The notes: a model not told the origin generated them from the letters alone. Shown: positions 46,119 through 55,475, numbered from the stretch's first letter. The stretch is DNA of 64,000 nucleotides from Sphingomonadaceae bacterium 3R27C6 (GCA_005503215.1 SCNS01000002.1:248001-312000), one strand, 5' to 3'. Made by a program: numbers and translations.

Positions 46119-47291
46119 CTATTTGACGATTTCCTTATCCACCGCCGCCTGCACACTCTTATAGAACGCCTCGCGCGCCGCGCCGACGCCCTCGGGATCG
46201 GTCGCGGTCGGCCAGTTGCCGTTCGACGCGATCACCAGTTTGCGCTTGGGATCGATGAAGATGCCCTGGCCGAAGATGCCCTGCGCGGCGAAGCTGCCGT
46301 CGTCGTTGGTCCACCACTGATAGCCATAGCCGCGGCCCGGCAGGTCGATGCTCGCCTGCTTCGTCGTCGCGGCGGGGAGCCAGTCGTCGGGAAGCACCTT
46401 CTTGCCGCCCGCAACCCCGCCGTTCAGGATGAACTGGCCGAAACGCGCATAATCCTTGAGGCTCGCCGACATGCAGCAGCCGCTGATCTCGTGCCCCGTC
46501 GCGCCGAGCATCCACACCGCGTCCTGTTCCATGCCGAACGGCTTCCATACCTTTTCGGACAGATAGGCCGACAGCGTCTTGCCCGTCGCGCTTGAGACGA
46601 GCACGCCGATCAGATTGGTTTCGCCGGTCTTGTACACCCACTTCGAACCCGCCGGCGCTTCGCGCGGCAAAGTCTTCATATAGCTGACCGTTATGTCCTC
46701 GCCGGCAACGGGCTTCTGCATATTGAACAAGGCGACGTCGGACTTGGGATCGGTATAATCCTCGTTCCATTTGACGCCCGAAGTCATCGTCAGCAGCTGC
46801 TTCACCGAGACATCGTCATAGGCCGAGCCCTTGAGGCCCGGGATATAGACGGTGACCTTGTCGTCGAGGCTCTTGATATAGCCGTCCTTCACCGCCGCGC
46901 CGACGAGCGTCGAGGTGAAGCTCTTGGCGACCGAGAAACTCGTCCAGCGGCCCGCGGCGCCATAGCCGAGCGCATATTTTTCGAGCCGAATCTTGCCGTC
47001 CTGGACGATGACCAGCCCGGCATTGCGCTGCTTCGCCATATGGGCATCGATATCGCCGAGGTCGATCGGCTTGCCCTGCGGCAGCGGATAGACGGGCCCG
47101 CCCGCCTTCACTGTGTTGACGACAACCTTGGGGACCGTCTCCATCGTACGGAAGGCGGCGTCGCGTTGATCCTGGGTCCAGAACAGCACATTCAGATCCT
47201 TTGGCAGTTTATCGGTGGTCTCGGTCGGTGCGGGCGCGCTGCACCCCGCCGCCGCGGTGCACAGCAGCACCGCCGCCAAAAATCTTCGCAT
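46119..47291 (-). CDS. Serine hydrolase, beta-lactamase (class C) family lipoprotein
   Basis: 390 aa. Signal MRRFLAAVLLCTAAAGC, lipobox Cys 17. Beta-lactamase-fold esterase/peptidase: SFSVAKSFTSTLVGAAV supplies the SxxK nucleophile, WVYKTGETNLIG stands at the YxN region, and GYGYQWWTNDDGSFAAQGIFGQGIFID at the third motif. Not a proven beta-lactamase; EstB-like esterase or 6-aminohexanoate hydrolase-like activity is as likely. ATG 47291 is chosen because the signal peptide begins there. Confidence 0.9.
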   Translation of the reverse strand: MRRFLAAVLLCTAAAGCSAPAPTETTDKLPKDLNVLFWTQDQRDAAFRTMETVPKVVVNTVKAGGPVYPLPQGKPIDLGDIDAHMAKQRNAGLVIVQDGKIRLEKYALGYGAAGRWTSFSVAKSFTSTLVGAAVKDGYIKSLDDKVTVYIPGLKGSAYDDVSVKQLLTMTSGVKWNEDYTDPKSDVALFNMQKPVAGEDITVSYMKTLPREAPAGSKWVYKTGETNLIGVLVSSATGKTLSAYLSEKVWKPFGMEQDAVWMLGATGHEISGCCMSASLKDYARFGQFILNGGVAGGKKVLPDDWLPAATTKQASIDLPGRGYGYQWWTNDDGSFAAQGIFGQGIFIDPKRKLVIASNGNWPTATDPEGVGAAREAFYKSVQAAVDKEIVK

Positions 47292-47311
47292 GTACGTCTC
47301 TCCCCCTGTTT

Positions 47312-48592
47312 TCAGGCTGTCTTTTCGAGTGTGACTTGCGCGACGTCGATGCCGCCGCCGCGAAAGCCCCCCTCGCAATATTGCAGATAATAGCGCCAGA
47401 GCCGGACGAAGCGCGCGTCGAATCCCGACGGAAGCTGGTCCGCAGCAACCGCCGCGTCGAAGCGCTCGCGCCATTGGCGGAGCGTTTCGGCATAATCGCC
47501 GCCGAACCGCCGCACGTCGCGCCACGCAAGGCCGCGCGCCTCGGCAAGCGCGCGAAAGCGGCTTTCCGAAATCAGGCAGCCGCCCGGGAAGATATAGGCC
47601 TGGATGAAGTCGCTGCTCGCGGCGTAGCGCTCGAACAGCGCGTCGTTGATCAATATATACTGGATCGCCGCCTTGCCGCCGGGGCGCAGCAGCCGCGCGA
47701 TCGCGTCGAGATAGGCGGGCCAATAGGCCTCGCCCACCGCCTCGACCATCTCGACGCTGGCGATCGCGTCATAGGGGCCCTGTGCGTCACGATAGTCGCA
47801 GATTTCGATGCGCGAGCGATCCGACAGATCGACCGCCGCGAGCCGCGCGTCAGCGATTTCGGCCTGCGCGGGCGACAAGGTAATCCCGGTATAGAGCACG
47901 TCGTGGCGTTCGACCGCGCGCTCGGCGAGCGCCCCCCAGCCGCAGCCGATCTCAAGCAGCCGGCTTCCCGACCGGAGGTCGAGCCGGTCGAGGATCGCGT
48001 CGACCTTTGCCGCCTGCGCCTCCTCGAGCGACTGGCCGGGATCGGTGAACAGCGCACTCGAATAATTCATGCTCGGATCGAGCCACAAGCGATAGAAATC
48101 ATTGCCCAAATCATAATGGGCGTGGATATTCCGCTTCGCGCCGCGCCGATCGTTGCGATGGAGCGCGTGGATCGCCTTGTTCAGCCATCGCCATGGACCA
48201 TGCGCGCGCGCGACATTGCCCAGCGCTTCGCCGTTGCGCATGAACAAGTCGAACAAAGGCACCGGATCGGGCGACGACCATTCGCCGGCTTCCCACGCAC
48301 GATACCAGCCCACCGAACCCGAAAGCGCCAGCCGTGCGAGCGAGGCCCAGCTGTGGAGATGAACGACCGCGACCGGCCCCTTGCCGCGCCCACCGAGCAG
48401 GCGCACGCTGCCGTCGGGCAGATGGCTCTCGATCGTTCCCTGCGCGAGACCGGCGTCGATCCGGTCGAGCATGCGGTGAAAGAGACTTGCCGGCGCGAGC
48501 GCGATCAGCCGCGCCATTCCACCTCCCGAGCGATAGGCACGGTCGGCGCGAAGCAGTTCCTTACCGCGGCGCGGGCTGACATGCGTGTTCAT
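47312..48592 (-). CDS. cfa: Cyclopropane-fatty-acyl-phospholipid synthase family methyltransferase
   Basis: 426 aa. The C-terminal two thirds hold the SAM-binding motif SRLLEIGCGWGALAERAV, preceded by HYDLGNDFYRLWLDPSMNYSSALF, the CFA synthase signature. FIQAYIFPGG and the tail RLWRYYLQYCEGGFRGG complete the family pattern. It adds a methylene from SAM to unsaturated acyl chains of membrane lipids. ATG 48592 has AGGAAGG about 6 bases ahead; the GTG two codons upstream is less suitable. Confidence 0.92.
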   Translation of the reverse strand: MNTHVSPRRGKELLRADRAYRSGGGMARLIALAPASLFHRMLDRIDAGLAQGTIESHLPDGSVRLLGGRGKGPVAVVHLHSWASLARLALSGSVGWYRAWEAGEWSSPDPVPLFDLFMRNGEALGNVARAHGPWRWLNKAIHALHRNDRRGAKRNIHAHYDLGNDFYRLWLDPSMNYSSALFTDPGQSLEEAQAAKVDAILDRLDLRSGSRLLEIGCGWGALAERAVERHDVLYTGITLSPAQAEIADARLAAVDLSDRSRIEICDYRDAQGPYDAIASVEMVEAVGEAYWPAYLDAIARLLRPGGKAAIQYILINDALFERYAASSDFIQAYIFPGGCLISESRFRALAEARGLAWRDVRRFGGDYAETLRQWRERFDAAVAADQLPSGFDARFVRLWRYYLQYCEGGFRGGGIDVAQVTLEKTA

Positions 48593-48667
48593 TGTCACCT
48601 TCCTGCCTCAAACCGGGTCCGCTGACAATCGGTTGAAGCGCGGCGCCATGACGTCACGCGGGCGCGC

Positions 48668-49621
48668 TCATTGGGGATGGCTGGCGGTGTCGGGCGCGGT
48701 CAGGCGAACCTGGAACCGGTCCTGCGCGAGCGGATGCATGAAACGCTGGTCGCGCAGCAGGATCGCGTCGCCATCGCTTTGCGCCACGGGCATCCGCGAC
48801 CAGAACAGGAAAGCGCGCGCCGCGGGATCGGCCTTGACCCAGGTCGCGAGGCGCGGATCGTCCATGCCGGTCGGTGCGCCGGTCAGATCGACTTCGCCGC
48901 TGACACCCGGAACGAAGCTCGCGGTGCCGTAGCGGTCGGCCGTCCGCCAGAAGATATCGCGTTTCCAGAAGGCGAGCGGCGGGGGGCTCGCGACGACGAG
49001 CGCGTCCTTCTGGCCGCCCGCCTCGAGCGCGCGCGAAGCCATGCGCTCGGCGGCGCCGGTGATGACGCCATTGACGAAGATATAGGCACACACGGCGGTG
49101 AAGCCGACCCATGCCGGGCGCCGCCAGTTCGCCGCCCCGCGCCGTTCGCCGCGCAGCGACACCCAGAGCGACACGGCGAGCGCAATCCAAACCCACAAAT
49201 CGATGATGAAGATGCTGTCGCCATAGAACCAGCGATGGCTGAACGGCTCGAGCAGGCGGATGCCGTAATTGTTGAGCCAGTCGAGCGTCGGATGGCTGAA
49301 GCAGCCGATATAGGCGAGCGCGAGCAGCCAGCCCTTATGGACCGGGAGCCGCTCCGCCGGCCGTTTCCCGCGCCGGCCCTGCCATCGGTCGAAGGCGAGC
49401 ATCAGCGCCCACAGGATGAGCGGCAGTAGCAGCAGTGCGATCGGCCCGTGGGTGATCCCGCGCCGCATCGACAGCGATTCGATCCCGTAGATCGCGCAGG
49501 TCGCGTCGATATCGGGCAGGTTCGCCGCGATGATCAGCGTCGGCATCGCGAGGCCCGTCTTTTTCTTGAGCCCCATCTGGCCCAGAACCGCGCCGACGAG
49601 GCTGTGCGTGAGATTGTCCAT
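48668..49621 (-). CDS. Membrane-bound metal-dependent hydrolase, YdjM/DUF457 family
   Basis: 317 aa. MDNLTHSLVGAVLGQMGLKKK, NLPDIDA and RRGITHGPIALLLLPL carry the His/Asp pattern of the family, and GCFSHPTLDWLNNYGIRLLEPFSHRWFYGD is diagnostic. Five to six TM segments followed by a soluble C-terminal half (about 200-317). Family members in E. coli include the LexA-regulated YdjM; the physiological substrate is unknown. The region around the start carries no obvious SOS box. Confidence 0.88.
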   Translation of the reverse strand: MDNLTHSLVGAVLGQMGLKKKTGLAMPTLIIAANLPDIDATCAIYGIESLSMRRGITHGPIALLLLPLILWALMLAFDRWQGRRGKRPAERLPVHKGWLLALAYIGCFSHPTLDWLNNYGIRLLEPFSHRWFYGDSIFIIDLWVWIALAVSLWVSLRGERRGAANWRRPAWVGFTAVCAYIFVNGVITGAAERMASRALEAGGQKDALVVASPPPLAFWKRDIFWRTADRYGTASFVPGVSGEVDLTGAPTGMDDPRLATWVKADPAARAFLFWSRMPVAQSDGDAILLRDQRFMHPLAQDRFQVRLTAPDTASHPQ

Positions 49622-49659
49622 CCCGAGCTATAGATCCGACACGCGGTGCCGCGGCAAGA

Positions 49660-50697
49660 TCAGAGTTCGGGCCCGCCCTCGGTCACCGTCCAGGTCTGCC
49701 CTTTCTTGAGCAGGCTTTGAAGGTCGGCCGTCTTGCCTTCGGCGGCCGCCTTGTTCTGGCGGACGACATCGGCCTCGAAGGTCGGGCGCGGGTCGTCGTA
49801 GAGGACGCCCAAGGCCATCGGGAATTCGCCGAAACGCATTTCGACGAGCATGTGCGCGACGCTGCGGTTTGTGACGTCGTGGACGATCACGCCCGCCGCC
49901 TGCCAGTCGCCGTCGACGACATCGACGGTCTTGAGGTGCAGCGCCTCGGCGTCGAGCGCGATGCCCTTGGTGCCCTTGGCGTAGATCATCGGCTCGCCCT
50001 GCTTGAGCCAGAGCTGGCGGTCTTCGGCGCCCTTCGGCGCAGCGAAATCCTCGAACACGTCTTTATTATAGACGATACAGTTCTGGAAAATCTCGATAAA
50101 GGCCGCGCCCTTGTGGGCGTGCGCCGCCTTCAGCACGTTCGGCAATTCCTTCGACACATCGAAGCCGCGCGCGACGAAACGCGCGCCGGCACCGAGCGCG
50201 AAGGCCGCGGGCTGCGCCGGGCGGTCGACCGAGCCATAGGGGGTCGACGGGCTGGTCGTGCCGACGCGGCTGGTCGGAGAATATTGCCCTTTTGTAAGAC
50301 CATAGATCTCGTTGTTGAACAGCATGATCTGGCAGTCGAGATTGCGGCGGATCAGGTGCATCGTGTGATTGCCGCCGATCGACAGCCCGTCGCCGTCGCC
50401 GGTGACGATCCAGATGTCGAGGTCCGGGTTGGCAAGCTTCAGCCCCGTCGCGAACGCCGGCGCGCGGCCATGGATCGTGTGGAAACCATAGGTTTCCATA
50501 TAATAGGGGAAACGCGACGAGCAGCCGATACCGCTGACGAACACGGTGTTTTCGGGCGTCGTGCCGATTTCGGGCATCGTGCGCTGCACCGCCTTCAGGA
50601 TCGCATAGTCGCCGCACCCGGGGCACCAGCGGACTTCCTGATCGGTTTCCCAATCCTTCAGCGTCGTCGTCCGCGCGATGGTGGTCATTTCATTCAC
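49660..50697 (-). CDS. korB: 2-oxoacid:ferredoxin oxidoreductase beta subunit
   Basis: 345 aa. EVRWCPGCGDYAILKAVQ (Fe-S/TPP-proximal Cys) and WIVTGDGDGLSIGGNHTMHLIRRNLDCQIMLFNNEIYGLTKGQYSPTS (TPP-Mg binding GDGD...N). The second subunit of a two-subunit CoA-dependent 2-oxoacid decarboxylating enzyme, probably for 2-oxoglutarate. Start is GTG 50697: AGGAGG lies 7 bases upstream within the alpha gene, whose stop overlaps this GTG (GTGA). Confidence 0.92.
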   Translation of the reverse strand: MNEMTTIARTTTLKDWETDQEVRWCPGCGDYAILKAVQRTMPEIGTTPENTVFVSGIGCSSRFPYYMETYGFHTIHGRAPAFATGLKLANPDLDIWIVTGDGDGLSIGGNHTMHLIRRNLDCQIMLFNNEIYGLTKGQYSPTSRVGTTSPSTPYGSVDRPAQPAAFALGAGARFVARGFDVSKELPNVLKAAHAHKGAAFIEIFQNCIVYNKDVFEDFAAPKGAEDRQLWLKQGEPMIYAKGTKGIALDAEALHLKTVDVVDGDWQAAGVIVHDVTNRSVAHMLVEMRFGEFPMALGVLYDDPRPTFEADVVRQNKAAAEGKTADLQSLLKKGQTWTVTEGGPEL

Positions 50698-52556
50698 TTG
50701 AGTGCCTCCTCGATGGCGGCTTCGATTTCGGCGATGGTGAAGGGCTGGCCCGACACCTTGTTCACCGGCTTCGCATCGACCAGATATTGGTCGCGCAGCA
50801 CGGTCTTGAGCTGGCCGGTGTTCATCTCGGGGACGATCACCTTATCATAGCTTTTCAGCAATTCGCCGAGATTGGCGGGCAGCGGCCAGATATGGCGGAT
50901 ATGCACGTGGCTGACGTCGAGGCCCTCGGCGCGCTTGCGGCGCACCGCCTGATGGATCGGGCCGAAGGTCGAGCCCCAGCCGACGACCGCGAGCTTGCCG
51001 CCCTCGGCGCCAAGTTCGACGACCTGGTCGGGCACCTTGATGCCGTCGATCTTGTCCTTGCGGATATCGGTCATCGCCTGATGGTTTTCGGGCGCATAGT
51101 TGATGTGCCCGGTGTCGAGTTCCTTCTCGATCCCGCCGATCCGGTGGAGCAGGCCCGGCGTACCCGGCTTCACCCACGGACGCTTGAGATTTTCGTCGCG
51201 GCCATAGGGTTTGAAACCACCTTCGGGCGCTTCGGTGAGGAATTCAACCGGAAACGCCTCATAGGTGGTGAGGTCGGGCACCGCCCACGGCTCGGCGGCG
51301 TTCGCGATATAGCCGTCGGTCAGCAGCATCACCGGGGTCATATATTGCACCGCGATGCGCACCGTCTCGATCGCGCATTCGAACGCGTCGCCGGGCGAGC
51401 GCGCAGCGACCACGGGCATCGGCGCGTCACCGTTGCGGCCGTAGACCGCCTGATAGAGATCGGACTGCTCGGTCTTTGTCGGCAGCCCGGTGGAGGGGCC
51501 GCCGCGCTGCGAGTTGACGATGACGAGCGGCAGCTCGGTCATGATCGCAAGCCCCATCGCCTCGCCTTTCAGCGCGATGCCGGGGCCCGATGAGCTGGTG
51601 ACGCCGAGCGAGCCGCCATAGCTCGCGCCGATCGCCGAGCAGATCGCGGCGATTTCGTCCTCGGCCTGGAAGGTCGTGACGTCATATTCCTTGAGCCGCG
51701 ACAAATGATGCAGGATCGCCGATGCCGGGGTGATCGGATAGCCGCCGAAGAACATCGGCAGCTTGGCCAGCTGCGCCCCCGCAACGAGTCCGAGCGCGAT
51801 ACCCTCGGCGCCGGTCAGCGTGCGATAGAGGCCGGGCGCGACGGGCGCGGGATCGACATGATGCTGCTTGAGCGGACCCGCGAGTTCGGCGGTCTCGCCA
51901 TAGGCATGCCCCGCGTTGAGCGCCGCGACGTTCGCCGCAGCAAGATCGGGCGCCTTCGCGAATTTCGCGTTGAGCCAGTCGATCAGCGGCTGGCGGTCGC
52001 GGTCGAACATCCAGAGCGCGAGCCCCAGCGTCCACATATTCTTGCAGCGCAGCGCTTCCTTGTTGCCGAGCCCGAAGGGCTTCACGGCATCCATCGTCAG
52101 CTGGCTGATGTTGAGCTTGAGCAATTGCCATTTGGCGAGGCTGCCGTCGTCGAGCGGGTTCGCGTCATATTTCGCCTTGGCGAGGTTGCGGTCGTTGAAC
52201 TCGCCCTCGTCGGCGATGATCAGGCCACCCTGCTTCAATTGCGGGACATTGGTCTTGAGCGCGGCGGGGTTCATCGCGACAAGCACGTCGGGGGCGTCGC
52301 CCGCGGTGTCGATCGCCGACGATCCGAAATTGATCTGGAACGCCGAAACGCCGAACAGCGTGCCCTGCGGCGCGCGGATTTCGGCGGGAAAATCGGGGAA
52401 GGTCGCAAAGTCGTTGCCCGCGAGCGCGGAGGACAGGGTGAATTGACCGCCGGTCAACTGCATCCCGTCGCCACTGTCCCCGGCAAATCGTACAACTACC
52501 GCATCCGAAAGGGGGGACTGCCGCTTGTCGGCCTGGTCCACTACCGCTGTCGCCAT
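50694..52556 (-). CDS. korA: 2-oxoacid:acceptor oxidoreductase alpha subunit
   Basis: 620 aa. N-terminal gamma-type domain: VVVRFAGDSGDGMQLTGGQFT and FPDFPAEIRAPQGTLFGVSAFQINFGS. The alpha domain follows: GYPITPASAILHHLSRL, FQAEDEIAAICSAIGASYGG, TSSSGPGIALKGEAMGLAI. This gamma-alpha fusion is the KorA type of the PFOR superfamily. ATG 52556 has GAGGCAGAAGAG upstream; the longer frame begins in weak sequence. Together with korB it makes a ferredoxin-reducing alternative to the 2-oxoglutarate dehydrogenase complex. Confidence 0.93.
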   Translation of the reverse strand: MATAVVDQADKRQSPLSDAVVVRFAGDSGDGMQLTGGQFTLSSALAGNDFATFPDFPAEIRAPQGTLFGVSAFQINFGSSAIDTAGDAPDVLVAMNPAALKTNVPQLKQGGLIIADEGEFNDRNLAKAKYDANPLDDGSLAKWQLLKLNISQLTMDAVKPFGLGNKEALRCKNMWTLGLALWMFDRDRQPLIDWLNAKFAKAPDLAAANVAALNAGHAYGETAELAGPLKQHHVDPAPVAPGLYRTLTGAEGIALGLVAGAQLAKLPMFFGGYPITPASAILHHLSRLKEYDVTTFQAEDEIAAICSAIGASYGGSLGVTSSSGPGIALKGEAMGLAIMTELPLVIVNSQRGGPSTGLPTKTEQSDLYQAVYGRNGDAPMPVVAARSPGDAFECAIETVRIAVQYMTPVMLLTDGYIANAAEPWAVPDLTTYEAFPVEFLTEAPEGGFKPYGRDENLKRPWVKPGTPGLLHRIGGIEKELDTGHINYAPENHQAMTDIRKDKIDGIKVPDQVVELGAEGGKLAVVGWGSTFGPIHQAVRRKRAEGLDVSHVHIRHIWPLPANLGELLKSYDKVIVPEMNTGQLKTVLRDQYLVDAKPVNKVSGQPFTIAEIEAAIEEALK

Positions 52557-52740
52557 TTTCTCTTCTGCCTCAAATCTTGCGAACCTGTGACATCGGCCTA
52601 GGCCGGTGAGCGTCAAGCCGCAATTGAGAAAAAATTGTACCGTGCAAAGCGTGAAGCGCAGGTGAGTTTCATTTCGGGATTGAATTTGCCCCGCCGATCC
52701 CGAATAGCATGGTGAAAATCGCGATCAGGGAGAGACGCAG

Positions 52741-53688
52741 ATGACCGACGGCACCACCCCATATACGCGCCCCGACGTGGCGGCTTTCCTCGCCTTCCTG
52801 AACGCGCAGGAAGGCCCGAAAATGGAAGAGATGCCGCCCGAGGGTGCGCGCGCGATGTTCCGCGTGATGGGCCAGCTCGCCGATGTGCCGCGCGGCGAGA
52901 TCGCGAAGGTCGAGAATCGCACCATCCCCGGCCCCGCCGGCGAGATCGCTATCCGCATCTACGACAACCGCCCGGCCCGCGAACCCGGGCCGGTGATGGT
53001 TTTCTATCATGGCGGCGGCTGGGTGATCGGCGACCTCGACACGCATGACGCCTATTGCGCGGAAGCGGCGCGGCTGCTCGACATGCCCGTGGTCGCGGTC
53101 GATTATCGCCTCGCCCCCGAACACCCCTTCCCCGCCGCGCCGATCGATTGCGAAGCCGCGACGCGCTGGGTCGCCGACAACATTCCCTGCACCGGACTTG
53201 TCCTCTCGGGCGAAAGCGCCGGGGGCAATTTGACGATCGCAACCGCGCTCACCCTGCGCGACAAGCCGGCGTCGAAACCGGTGATCGCGATCCACCCCAT
53301 CTATCCCGCCGTGACCACGCATGACGATTGGCAGAGCTATCGCGATTTCGGCGAAGGCCATCTTCTGACGCAGGGCAGCATGACGTGGTTCGGCAATCAT
53401 TATGCCGCCGATCCCGCCGACTATCGCGCTTCGCCGCTCGATTTTCCGGCCGCGGGCCTGCCCCCGACCCTGCTGATCACCGCCGGGCTCGACCCGCTGC
53501 GCGATCAGGGGCGCGCCTATGCGGCAAAGCTGATCGAGGCCGGGGTGCCGACCACCTATCGCGAGGCGACGGGAACGATCCACGGCTATATCAACCTCGC
53601 GCAGGGGATTCCGAGCGCCAAAGAAGATATTCGCGGGGCATTGACCGTATTGAAAGCGATCGTCGCCGAAGCTACCGGGGCGGCATGA
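52741..53688 (+). CDS. Alpha/beta hydrolase, HSL-like esterase
   Basis: 315 aa of the hormone-sensitive-lipase esterase family (family IV). Oxyanion motif FYHGGGWVIGDLD, nucleophile in LSGESAGGNLTIA, acid in ITAGLDPLRDQG and His in GTIHGYINL. Likely a short-chain carboxylesterase. AGGGAGAGA precedes ATG by 5-8 bases. Stop overlaps the rppH start by 4 bases. Confidence 0.92.
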   Translation: MTDGTTPYTRPDVAAFLAFLNAQEGPKMEEMPPEGARAMFRVMGQLADVPRGEIAKVENRTIPGPAGEIAIRIYDNRPAREPGPVMVFYHGGGWVIGDLDTHDAYCAEAARLLDMPVVAVDYRLAPEHPFPAAPIDCEAATRWVADNIPCTGLVLSGESAGGNLTIATALTLRDKPASKPVIAIHPIYPAVTTHDDWQSYRDFGEGHLLTQGSMTWFGNHYAADPADYRASPLDFPAAGLPPTLLITAGLDPLRDQGRAYAAKLIEAGVPTTYREATGTIHGYINLAQGIPSAKEDIRGALTVLKAIVAEATGAA

Positions 53689-54161
53689 TCGACCATAGCT
53701 CTCTCCCTTACCGTCCCTGCGCGGGCGTCATGCTCGCCAATCGTGATGGCCGCGTCTTCGTCGGCCAGCGGCTCGATACGTCGAGCGAGGCGTGGCAAAT
53801 GCCGCAGGGCGGGATCGACGATGGCGAAGATGCCGAGCAAGCGGCGATCCGCGAACTCGGCGAGGAAACCGGCGTCCATGGCGGGTTGGTCGAAATCATC
53901 GCGCGCAGCCGCGAGGAATATTTCTATGACCTGCCCGACCATCTGATCGGCAAGATGTGGGGCGGCAAATATCGCGGCCAGCGCCAGCACTGGTTCCTGA
54001 TGCGCTTCATGGGCGAGGATGGCGACGTCAACATCCACACCAAGCATCAGGAATTCCGCGCGTGGAAATGGGCCGAGCTGAACGAGATCGAGAAGCTGAT
54101 CGTCCCGTTCAAGCGCGCCCTTTACCGCGGGCTGGTCGAGGAATTCGGCCCGCTGGTCTGA
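53685..54161 (+). CDS. rppH: RNA pyrophosphohydrolase RppH
   Basis: 158 aa Nudix hydrolase removing pyrophosphate from mRNA 5' ends to start decay. Opening LPYRPCAGVMLANRDGRVFVGQRLD, Nudix box GGIDDGEDAEQAAIRELGEETGV, then KYRGQRQHWFLMRF and EFRAWKWAEL, all RppH-typical. It overlaps the esterase stop by 4 bases and the 3' end of the convergent uracil-DNA glycosylase gene by 40 bases. Confidence 0.94.
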   Translation: MIDHSSLPYRPCAGVMLANRDGRVFVGQRLDTSSEAWQMPQGGIDDGEDAEQAAIRELGEETGVHGGLVEIIARSREEYFYDLPDHLIGKMWGGKYRGQRQHWFLMRFMGEDGDVNIHTKHQEFRAWKWAELNEIEKLIVPFKRALYRGLVEEFGPLV

Positions 54162-54811
54162 TCCTTGAGCGCCAGCGCGGTACGGAAGACATTAGCGAAC
54201 ATTTCGGGCGTCAGCCGCCCGGTATTCGTGTTGTAGCGCGAGCAGTGGTAGCTATCGATCAGATGCCGTCCATCGGGCAGCATATGCACTGCTCCATGGC
54301 CGAAGGGGGAGCCCGCGAGGCGCGCGCCAGCCGCCCGTAGCGTGGCGTCATGCGCGATCCGACCCAGCGCGATGATCACGCGAACATTCGGCAATGCTGC
54401 CAGCTGCGTTTCGAAAAACGGCCGACAGTTCGCAATCTCGGCGGGCGTGGGTTTGTTCTGAGGCGGCAGACATTTGACGCTGTTGACGATAATCGCGCCG
54501 TCGAGCGTCAGCCCGTCGTCGATGCGCGCATCGTAGCGGCCCTTGCTGAGACCGAATTCGGCAAGCGTCGCAAACAGCAGATCGCCCGCATAATCGCCCG
54601 TGAACGGCCGCCCCGTCCGGTTCGCGCCATGTTTGCCGGGCGCGAGTCCCGCAAAAGCGAGCCAGGCGTCGGGATCGCCGAACGCATGGACCGGCGCGTT
54701 CCACCAACCCGGATGCTCGGCCTGACATTCGCGGCGAAACGCGACGAGCCGCGGGCAGCGCGGGCAATCGCGCGGCGGCTCGGTTCCGGGCAATGGGCTG
54801 TCAATTTCCAC
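54122..54811 (-). CDS. Uracil-DNA glycosylase, family 5 (UDGb)
   Basis: About 229 aa. Motif FAGLAPGKHGANRTGRPFTGDYAG and DSYHCSRYNTNTGRLTPEMF are those of UDGb, which removes uracil and other deaminated bases. Cysteines CPRCPRLVAFRREC, VKCLPPQNKP and YHCSR are the probable Fe-S ligands. It lacks the GQDPY-type motif of family 1. Start is uncertain: GTG 54811 is chosen because the only longer start (TTG 54847) runs past the folK start. It overlaps rppH by 40 bases at the 3' end. Confidence 0.9.
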   Translation of the reverse strand: MEIDSPLPGTEPPRDCPRCPRLVAFRRECQAEHPGWWNAPVHAFGDPDAWLAFAGLAPGKHGANRTGRPFTGDYAGDLLFATLAEFGLSKGRYDARIDDGLTLDGAIIVNSVKCLPPQNKPTPAEIANCRPFFETQLAALPNVRVIIALGRIAHDATLRAAGARLAGSPFGHGAVHMLPDGRHLIDSYHCSRYNTNTGRLTPEMFANVFRTALALKDQTSGPNSSTSPR

Positions 54812-54834
54812 GCATCTGCGATAGGCGCTGCCCC

Positions 54835-55356
54835 ATGAGCAACGCAATGCCGCTTCCCCTCTATGCCATCGGACTCGGATCGAATCGGCGACATGCGCGG
54901 TTCGGCGACCCGCGCGCGGTGCTGCTCGCCGCGCTGGCGGCGCTGGAGAGCGCCGATATCGAGGCGGTCGACGCCAGCCCGATCATCGCGAGCGATCCGC
55001 TCGGCCCGTCGCGCCGCCGCTACGCGAACGCCGTCGCGCTCGTCGCCTCACCGCTCAGCCCTCCCGAAATGCTCGCACGGTTGCAGGCGATCGAGGCGAG
55101 CTTCGGCCGCCGCACCGGCCAGCGCTGGAGTGCACGAACGCTCGACCTCGATATCCTGCTCTGGTCGGGCGGCGCCTGGTCCGACGCCGCGCTCACCATC
55201 CCGCATCCCGCGATCGAACAGCGCGCGTTCGTGCTCGGCCCGCTGCGTGCGATCGTCCCCGAATGGCAGCATCCGCTGCATGGTCGCAGCGTCCGCCAAC
55301 TCGCCGCGCGCCTTGCGCGTCCAAAGCCGGTTGACCGGACCGCATCGGCGCACTAG
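54835..55356 (+). CDS. folK: 2-amino-4-hydroxy-6-hydroxymethyldihydropteridine pyrophosphokinase FolK
   Basis: 173 aa folate enzyme. Opening YAIGLGSNRRHARFGDPRAVLLAALAAL, then SPIIASDPLGPSRRRYANAVALV and FGRRTGQRWSARTLDLDILLW, with the DLDILLW Asp pair for Mg-ATP, and IPHPAIEQRAFVLGPL. Normal length. It transfers pyrophosphate from ATP to hydroxymethyldihydropterin. Divergent from the UDGb gene, immediately before tRNA-Lys. Confidence 0.93.
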   Translation: MSNAMPLPLYAIGLGSNRRHARFGDPRAVLLAALAALESADIEAVDASPIIASDPLGPSRRRYANAVALVASPLSPPEMLARLQAIEASFGRRTGQRWSARTLDLDILLWSGGAWSDAALTIPHPAIEQRAFVLGPLRAIVPEWQHPLHGRSVRQLAARLARPKPVDRTASAH

Positions 55357-55399
55357 GGCGGCGGCTCACTTCGCAAGCCCGCTTCGGCGGCGCCGCGAT

Positions 55400-55475
55400 G
55401 GGCCCTTAGCTCAGTCGGTAGAGCAACTGACTTTTAATCAGTAGGTCGCTGGTTCGAACCCAGCAGGGCTCACCA
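55400..55475 (+). tRNA. tRNA-Lys (anticodon TTT)
   Basis: 76 nt with CCA encoded. Acceptor GGGCCCT pairs with AGGGCTC, D-arm GCTCAGTCGGTAGAGC, anticodon loop CTTTTAA with TTT, and T-arm GGTTCGAACCC. Its last 18 bases recur at 58748, marking it as an integration site. A small hairpin AGGAATG/CATTCCT (55509-55532) downstream may terminate it. Confidence 0.97.
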
